64,000 nt of DNA, from the NCBI GenBank assembly GCA_019671135.1, contig JAHRHY010000011.1, forward strand, positions 1,488,001-1,552,000. Reading direction: 5' to 3'. Origin of the DNA: Linnemannia hyalina. Lineage: Eukaryota > Mortierellomycota > Mortierellomycetes > Mortierellales > Mortierellaceae. The translations under genes were made by a program, and so were the position numbers. The notes under the pieces were generated by a model that had not been told where the DNA came from, ran no database searches, and saw nothing but the letters and a program-made list of their open reading frames with translations. Positions 57,422 through 64,000 of this stretch are shown piece by piece; position 1 is the first letter of the stretch, and each line of letters begins with the position of its first letter.

Positions 57422-58431
57422 ATGTCTTCTTCTCTCTCATTGAGTGAAGCTTGTTTCTTTTTTTCCCTTTTCTCATTATCGTCATTTCATGCTACATACC
57501 CCCTTTCCCGAGAATAACATAGCAAAATAAAAAGAGAAAAAATGTACAAAAAAGCCATCCTCCTGAACATTGCGATTCCCACGCTTTCATTGACATCTCA
57601 ATATCAAAAAAAAATCGATTTATTGACCCTTGAACTAAAGGCAGGCAAAATGGCTGTGGAGAAAGGAAGAGGGCTAAAGCGACGTGTGAAGGGACAAGAT
57701 CGTGAGAGAAAGAGAGGAGGGAAAAGTGCGAAGATGAAGGGAGGCGTAAGTCTATGTTAGACCGGTATTATGCGTGCAAACGGATAAACATAATGACCGC
57801 AATGAATTCCGCACTGTCCTCCTTTGGTGGAACTACGTTCATTCGTATCCTGCCCTTTGCTGTTTATACGTGTTCTTTCTCTCGAACGCTCTGTTCAAAT
57901 CACTCCCAAGGACTAGGAGGCCAACAAGGCAAGACTGTCTAGGACAAGCAATTGAGGCATGGAAGTGGGAATATTATTTCCTCCTTCCCTCCCTCCACTA
58001 CAAAGGTGGTGATCGGTTTGATACGTCTCTATGTTTTTTTGAATGATGAAGGGATTCAGGAACAAGAAACTGAAACTAGACTTTATCAGTATCCAAAGAT
58101 CAACCACACAAACAAAGGAACACAACAACGATCGTCTACACAGCAGCTCTGGCAAAGTGTAACAAGGAATACTTGAGAAGACAAGGGAAAAGAAAACAAA
58201 TAAGTATGTCCTTCACAAAAAATGTTGCCGCGCGTGCACACCATGCTCAAGCCCTTTAAGAACAACGAAAACGATCACCTGGACCCAACCCCTCCACTCC
58301 TACTCTTTCTTGATGATTCGTTCTACTTTCTCTCTTCATCACCTTCACATCAACCTCTCCTTTTCATTGCGTCTTCATTTCTCCCATCGCCTCGTCAAGT
58401 GTTCATCTAACAACCCTCACCAACCAGAAAA
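57422..58431. other. GST 3' region and spacer
   Basis: AATAAA at 57526-57531 is a likely poly(A) signal. From ~58310 a CT-rich leader resembles that of the intact Sel1 gene at 60464. No gene between. Confidence 0.5.
57526..57531 (+). terminator. Polyadenylation signal of the GST gene
   Basis: AATAAA 105 bp after the stop codon in an A-rich stretch. Confidence 0.45.
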
Positions 58432-60052
58432 ATGATTACTCAACCAGAGAATCAGTCTCAGGAACGCGTCCAAGCGATACGATCCGTGTACAGGACCATC
58501 ACTCCCAACGCCACGGCCTCCACAATTGCCGCGACAGAGTCGGAGTTTGTGCACGTCACTGTCTATTTGGACCCTACAGGACGAGAGATTGTTTTCTGGG
58601 AGGATATTTGTTCGTCTTCAAGGACGCAGTAAACATCCGTCACGAAACCTTTCGTGAGAGGCAACGACAGGAAAAGGTACGTCTACATTGAGCACTTATT
58701 GTTAACATAAATATTTCACACAAAGCACATTGGCAAACACCGTCTAACGTGAATGAATTTCGTCCGCAATTGGTATGTATAGGCTTGAGCCTCTCTGCTT
58801 CATTGCAATACCCGATGTTGTCCTGGACGTCTATGTGGAAGCGCCATTGATGCAGATGGATCCTATCACATCAGTCCTACGAGCACTTCAGGTGTCGCCT
58901 GCAGCAGGACCTCACCTATCTCTTCATTCGGCGAATCTGCCAACAGCCCACTCAACATTCGAATTGGCACCGAGACCTGCACCTCAGTTAACACGCCAGT
59001 TGTCTCTCACGTCGGAGGTTCATCCAAAAGCCCAGCCGGCGCCAAAGTCAGTGCACCAGACATAACTTCAAGCAGTACCACTACAGCTCCACAAACAAAG
59101 GCCCAGACAGCACATCAGACAGCGTGTCAAACAAACCTCCAGACAGTACCTCAGACAACACCTCAAACAGCGCCGTCTGCAGAATCACAGTCGCCACTCC
59201 AGTCACCGCCTCCGTCGCCATTTCCATAAGAATCTCGGCGTGGAAAAACATCGCCATCATCACAGTTAGCACAGGCATCAGCTCAGCCGAAGGGCGTCAA
59301 TAAACCTAGCAGGAAGACCATAGTCGTTGAGGAAGAAGACAAGGAATCAAGCGTCGTCATTGTATAGTCTAACGCGCCTCCAACACTACCCCCGCCAACA
59401 CCCAAGTCACGGCCAACAACTCAGTAAATGCCAAATCTTCTGGAGCCTCACCTTCACAGGACGAAATCCACCTTTCAGCAAAGAAAAAAAACTAAGGCCG
59501 GTACTGATAAGGACATCGGCACCTTCATCAGTGCCAAAGCAGGAGACGTTCATGCCCCGATCAAGCTAGCGGAGGCTTACAGGTATGGCAAGGGTGGATA
59601 TCAGTAGAGCTACCTGGCGGTGAACGGCTGGTTTATCTGAGCTGCCCAACAAGGGGATAGCACAGCTCGATAAAACATCGGTCCGTTTTACGAGGAGGGA
59701 CATGGCGTCGTGAAGGACAGTTCGAAGGCTGCTGTTTGGTACAACAAGGTTGCCCACAATGGATCTGCAAAGGTCCAGTCCAACCTTGGTATCCTCTACA
59801 TTAAAGACGACGGCGTCGAGAAGAACAACACGCTGGCTATGCTGTGGCTTGTTATGGCAGTCAAACAAGGCAATGCAAGTACCCAGTTCAACCTTGGCTG
59901 CATGTATTAGATATATGGGCGATGGCGTTCCAGTGACCTACGACAAGGCCTTGGCGTGGCTCTTTAACGCCGCCAAAGGAGGACATTCGCTTGCACTGCA
60001 GGCTTGCAAGAATATCCAGGATGAACGAACTTCCCCTGATTTGAGCTATTAA
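58432..60052 (+). pseudogene. Decayed Sel1-like repeat gene (paralogue of 31704 and 60464)
   Basis: It opens with the family module (MITQPENQSQERVQAIRSVY, TVYLDPTGREIVFWEDI). The frame is then lost: the homologous FKDAVNIRHETF continues in another frame. The module's intron (AAAAG|GTACGT) and the second half (RLEPLCFIAIP, DVVLDVYVEAP) are still recognisable at ~58780. The linker is out of frame, and the repeat region (GDVHAPIKLAEAYRYGKGGY) has three in-frame stops at 59605, 59638 and 59671. Recognisable repeats follow: GHGVVKDSSKAAVWYNKVAH, AKVQSNLGILYIKDDGVEK and MGDGVPVTYDKALAWLFNAA, the last in a third frame. It has fewer repeats than its relatives. It sits 0.4 kb upstream of the intact copy in the same orientation, so it is a tandem duplicate. 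Confidence 0.82.
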
Positions 60053-60463
60053 AAGTAACGTGGCTGTTTTGTATCCTGCATCGATGACACTTTATTTTTC
60101 ATTGCGAGTATGCTTGCTTTCTGTGAGTTGGTGGCGCACCCGTTTCAAACGTGACTGTAAACAGAACTCCATGCGTTGATGTGCCATGCACTCGACCCAT
60201 TTCCACGCCACCTGCTTTCTTTTGTTTCCACCTCTTTCATTTTTCTTCTCTTCGCTCCCTTCTTATCTTCTCACCACTTCCATCTTCTCCTGTACGTTTT
60301 GTTTTCTCCCTCACCTTCCAGTCCCTCATCCACCTTTATTTCTCACCTAGTCAACTTTTCTCCCCTCCTGTTGTTCCTCCTCTCTCACCTCGGAACATCG
60401 TCGATTCTCTCTCGTCCTTTGTTTCAAAACAGCAACCCATTCACTCACCCACTTGCCGAGGTC
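60053..60463. other. Promoter/leader of Sel1 gene 2
   Basis: Strongly pyrimidine-rich from 60210 to 60430 (CTCTTCTTTCATTTTTC-like), as in the leaders of other genes here. No gene. Confidence 0.5.
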
Positions 60464-62386
60464 ATGTTGATCACCCAGAATGGTCCTCAGGAACGAGTCC
60501 AAGCGATACGTCCCATCTACAAGATTAGCCCGTCCGCCTCTACTTCTGCCGTTTCAACTACACCACCATCGAATCTAGAGATTGTCCAAATCGAGGTCCG
60601 CCTCGACTCTGACGGCAAAGACATTATACTATGGGACGACATCCTCAGCGCCTTCAAGGATGCCGTCAACATTCGCCGTGGGGTCAAGGTCCTCCCCTTT
60701 CTGAAGGACAAGGAGTTCAAAAAGTATGCTGTCCTTTTTTTTGCTTGCTGTGCCTTACGGTTTTGTTTTGAAACAAAGGGGTGACAAGATTTTGTGGTCC
60801 TAATCCGTGTAACTTGTTTGGTTTCCCCTTTTTTTCCACATTTTTTTTATTTTAGCCTCCACCCCCTTCGGATTGCCGCTGTGCCAAACACTGTCCTGGA
60901 CGTGCTTGTGGATGATCTATCGGTGAGCGCCACTACGGCGCCAGTGGCCCTAACCCCACCTCCATCGCTACCGAGGCCAACGCCCTCGTCAGTACCTGAG
61001 CCATCAGCTCAACCGGTACCTCAATTGGCGCCTAGGCCAGTACCTCAGCCAGTGTCCCAAGCGGCGTCTCGGACGTCAAACTTGCTTGAGTCCGCGCTAC
61101 CACACCATCCGCAACCAAAGACAACAAGGCGGCTGGCATCAAGACCTAAATCGCAGTCAGCACCTCACCCAGCGCTTCATTCTGTCCTCCTCTCACCATC
61201 TCAATCGCCTCTACCATCTGTCGTAACTATGCCATCCAGAATACACAACCTCGACCCCAAATACGCTGGCGAGGATGCGAAGGGTCATTCCAAGAACTAC
61301 ACTAGCACTGACGACAGCAGCTCGGACGAAAGCAATAACAATACTCCTTCCGCCATCGTCAAGTCACCACACAGCACTCAATCCACGGAGAATCATCGTA
61401 TCTCCTACCTTGACAACACCCATGGCGCCGTCGAGGACATCACCTACACCTTTATCAAGGCCCAGCAAGGGGACCTCCGCTCACAGTTCAAGCTGGCGAT
61501 GGCCTACAAGCACGGCTCCGATGGTCTCTTCCAGAGCGACGAGTCGGCAATGAGTTGGCTCCGCAAGGCTGCCGAGCAAGGTCATGCGGGAGCAGAGTGT
61601 GAGATTGGGCTGTTCTACGAGATGGGCCGAGGTGGTGTCGAGGAGGATGATGTCGCGGCAGTTGAATGGTACCGCAAGGCTGCCAACCGCGGGCACGCAG
61701 ATGCTCAGAAGAACCTTGGGTCCATGTATGCTCAAGGTTGGGGAGTGGAAGAGGATCATTCAGAGGCCGCTCGATGGTATTGCAAAGCCGCGGGTCAGGG
61801 TCATGCGTCTGCTCAGTTCAGCCTTGCCGTTCTATATACCCAAGGCCAAGGGGTCCCCAAGGATGGATTCAAGGCATATGAGTGGTTCCGAAAAGCCGCC
61901 AGCCAAGGACACGTCGAAGCTCGGTTCAGCCTCGGGTCCATGTACTTTGACAGTCAATGCGGCGTCCACAAGAACTACTCCAAGGCGATGAACCAGTTCC
62001 AGAAGGCTGCCGCTGAGGGCCACTGTGACGCCCAGTTCCACATCGGGGTCATGCACGCCAACGGTCTTGGCGTTCCACAGGACGATGAGAAGGCCATGCC
62101 ATGGTTCTACATGGCCGCCAAACAATGCCATGCCGAGGCCCAGTCTTGTCTCGCGGTCCTCTTCTTCACGAGTCGGGGTGTTGTGCAAGACCACGAGGAG
62201 GCCCTGCAGTGGTTTCTTAAAGCGGCCAGACAAGGACATATACCGTCGATGTTCAACCTAGGCATCATTTACAGCTCCAAGCGCTTCTGGGACAAGTCTC
62301 TTGCCATGTATTGGTACCTCAAGGCTGCGGATGGTGGGTACAAGGGTGCGCGTGAAGCCTATGAAACCCTCAGTGCACAACATTGA
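60464..62386 (+). CDS. Sel1-like repeat protein 2 (8 repeats) with family-specific N-terminal module
   Basis: Exon 1 is 60464-60723 and exon 2 is 60856-62386 (phase-2 intron at the same place as in the 31704 gene), 596 residues. N-terminal module: RVQAIRPIYKI, LEIVQIEVRLDSDGKDIILW, DDILSAFKDAVNIRRGVKVL, PFLKDKEFK and LHPLRIAAVPNTVLDVLVD. A long Pro/Ser/Gln linker (~115-310), more than twice that of paralogue 1, follows. Then come eight Sel1-like repeats, e.g. HADAQKNLGSMYAQGWGVEE and GHASAQFSLAVLYTQGQGVP. The solenoid is expected to bind partner proteins in the cytosol. No membrane segment is seen. The module has no name that I know and is shared only among the three Sel1 genes of this window. 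Confidence 0.9.
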
Positions 62387-62688
62387 TTTTCTTGGTCGCA
62401 CTAGTTTAGCGTTTGCTTTTTCTTTCTTTGTGTTTTGCAATCAAATATATAATTTTCGATTCACAACTACCAAACGCGATTCCTTCCAATGCACGAAAAA
62501 AAAAAATCCTTGAGAGGAGAGAACAGGAAATTTTAGGCATCGGGATCCTTTCGCTACATTTTGAAAGCAGCACATGGTAAAAGAAGAGTATCTACCAGGG
62601 TGGGCTCACATGCATGCGGGATAGTTGCCCGAGATCGAATGGATGGCAAGTCCTCATTCCTATAGGGCTTATTTGGACCTTAATACAT
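62387..62688. other. Spacer between Sel1 gene 2 and GST relic
   Basis: 3' UTR of the Sel1 gene; nothing else recognised. Confidence 0.4.
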
Positions 62689-63683
62689 CTAACTGCGTGT
62701 TTCGACATTTGCGTGTGGCAACTGACATGGCAACAGAATCAGGGAGCTAGAGTGAGAGGGCGTTCCTTTAACGCCTCGCCATTTATTTCCTTTCGTCAAA
62801 CACCTGAAAAACAACTCACGACACGTTATACGCCAGTACCTCTTCGACTCTTTCCACTGAGCAATTGCAAGGATCTGATGAACCGCTTCTCGAACTCGCC
62901 ACAGGTTTGGTGTCTTGTCCTTTAACAGCGGTACAGGGTCCGCACCTTCAGGTCTCAGTAACAACAACCAATCCATCAGCACGGTGGCTCGAATTTCCGC
63001 CAGTGAGGTCTTGTCGCCCACGTAATGACCATTCTTTCCTCCTCCATTCTCCTGCAGCTTCTCTTTATGGATATCGACAAAGTTCTTCAATCCAGTCTCA
63101 TAAAACTGATTAGCGTTTTCTGCACGCCACTGTCTCTTCATCCTATCTTCATTCAAATGAAGGTCAATTCGGTAAGAGAACCTTGTAGTGGTACATCAAC
63201 TGACTGCTCTCTATCGACAACACGAATTGTTCGGCCTGGAACCTTTCCCAAGGATCTGATCCCGCCAACCCAAATTTGTCCGCAAGATACCGCTCAATTG
63301 GCAGGACCTCCGAGAACTCGAGCAGTGCTCCTGAGTATGTTGTCTTGTGCACTACGGGTAGACACCTGTAAGGGGTGGTTGGTTTCTGTCGCTTCCATTC
63401 TGGGTCCGTCAGTCGGTCCTAAAATAATAAATCATGAACGAGGCGGGTTAGCAGAGCGGTAGGTATGCAAGAGGGAACGTGTGATTGGTGGAAGCGGATG
63501 TTTAAAAAAAATGGATGGAAGCTTTCGCGTTGCTCTTACAAAGACAATATCCTTCCATGCAACTCTAGTATATGCCAAAAGGTATCGGGTTGATTATGCG
63601 CGGCCATGGAAATTGAAGTAGGCGAGTTGGAAGCTTGAAGAGGGGGCTTTTATGGCTTTGCTTAGGACCTTGGACGACGCCAT
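62689..63683 (-). pseudogene. Decayed glutathione S-transferase-like gene
   Basis: Exon 1 from the ATG at 63683 reads MASSKVLSKAIKAP then FQLAYFNFHGRA, and hits TAA at 63594-63596 where intact GSTs have Gly-Glu. The same frame goes on (TRYLLAYTRVAWKDIVF) to a GTAAGA donor. Exon 2 from 63418 (DRLTDPEWKRQKPTTPYRCL) joins in phase 0, the intron position of the intact GST at 56542. It continues LPIERYLADKFGLAGSDPWE to ~63164, where a frameshift moves the homology into another frame (FYETGLKNFVDIHKEKLQ, NGHYVGDKTSLAEIRATVLM, KTPNLWRVREAV). The C-terminus SKRYWRIT has no GST-like end. One stop plus a frameshift argues for a pseudogene; sequencing errors at two places are the alternative. Confidence 0.75.
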
Positions 63684-64000
63684 TGTGATGAATAGGAGTG
63701 TTGATCCTGACATTCTTGTACTCGTTGCTGTTGTTGTGTGTGAAAAAGAAGGGAGATGGTGAAAGGAGACATGAATATGAAAATAAAGAGTGAATTAAAC
63801 GCAAGTGGGACCCTTAATAGCAACTGATCGTTGATCAAATAGTTTCAGGGCGTGTTGCTGAGACAAACTGCATCACTACGCGACGCGTTCGTGTGATATG
63901 TGCCTGAACACATACAGCTGCTATCATACGACCATGACAACACCATATCAACAAGAACGCATCCTTCAATCGCGTTGTTCTTTCTGTCCGGACAACCATG
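63684..64000. other. Upstream flank of the GST relic, window end
   Basis: No gene recognised in the last ~320 bp. Confidence 0.4.

Noticed and set aside
1..64000. tRNA, rRNA or snRNA genes
   Set aside because: I looked for GGTTCGA-type T-arms, A/B boxes and U6-like starts on both strands by eye and found none that folds convincingly; a tRNAscan/Infernal run would settle this.

Overview
This is eukaryotic nuclear DNA from a filamentous fungus, most likely an early-diverging one (Mucoromycota; my best guess is Mortierellomycotina). The reasons are: dense protein genes on both strands, a short GT-AG intron in almost every gene (mostly 85-300 nt), a Zn2Cys6 transcription factor with long poly-Q tracts, and orthologues of Gemin6, FAM32A and CCDC130. 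It also has expanded Sel1-repeat and mucin-like membrane families and a DIRS-type retrotransposon relic. The taxonomic placement is inference; no rRNA or mitochondrial marker is present.

Layout. 0-7 kb: the 3' end of a sorting nexin gene, a convergent gene with two tandem BTB domains, then a 4.3-kb gene-free stretch with a 101-bp tandem duplication and a seven-copy 8-bp array just upstream of a TATA box. 7-12 kb: a 1,410-residue Zn2Cys6 regulator. 12-24 kb: housekeeping genes: a Pns1/CTL transporter, the divergent pair Gemin6 / CCDC130 (Saf4), an HDDC2-type HD phosphohydrolase with an unusual N-terminal extension, and divergent from it AMP deaminase.

24-38 kb is an accessory block. Four minus-strand genes encode single-pass membrane proteins with Ser/Thr/Pro-rich ectodomains (called A, B, D and C in coordinate order). 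Three share a transmembrane/juxtamembrane block ending in YTRLGG, and all four share an FERR tail motif. A 14-repeat Sel1-like protein is interleaved with them. In B and D an in-frame stop lies directly before the conserved tail, and D also has a frameshift. 39.5-41 kb is an AT-rich, repeat-bearing island without a recognisable gene.

41.7-64 kb: a class-C beta-lactamase-like serine hydrolase, a truncated DIRS-like reverse transcriptase/RNase H relic, a USP16/45-type deubiquitinase, an Stf2-like small protein, the divergent pair FAM32A / acidic C2H2 zinc-finger protein, an IRC24-like SDR and a glutathione S-transferase. A second Sel1 cluster follows (one decayed, one intact), then a decayed GST copy.

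Functional themes: RNA splicing (Gemin6, CCDC130, FAM32A), purine nucleotide turnover (AMP deaminase, HDDC2), and a rapidly duplicating and decaying set of surface-type and Sel1-repeat genes. Exon boundaries below were worked out by eye from splice consensus, reading-frame continuity and similarity to known families.
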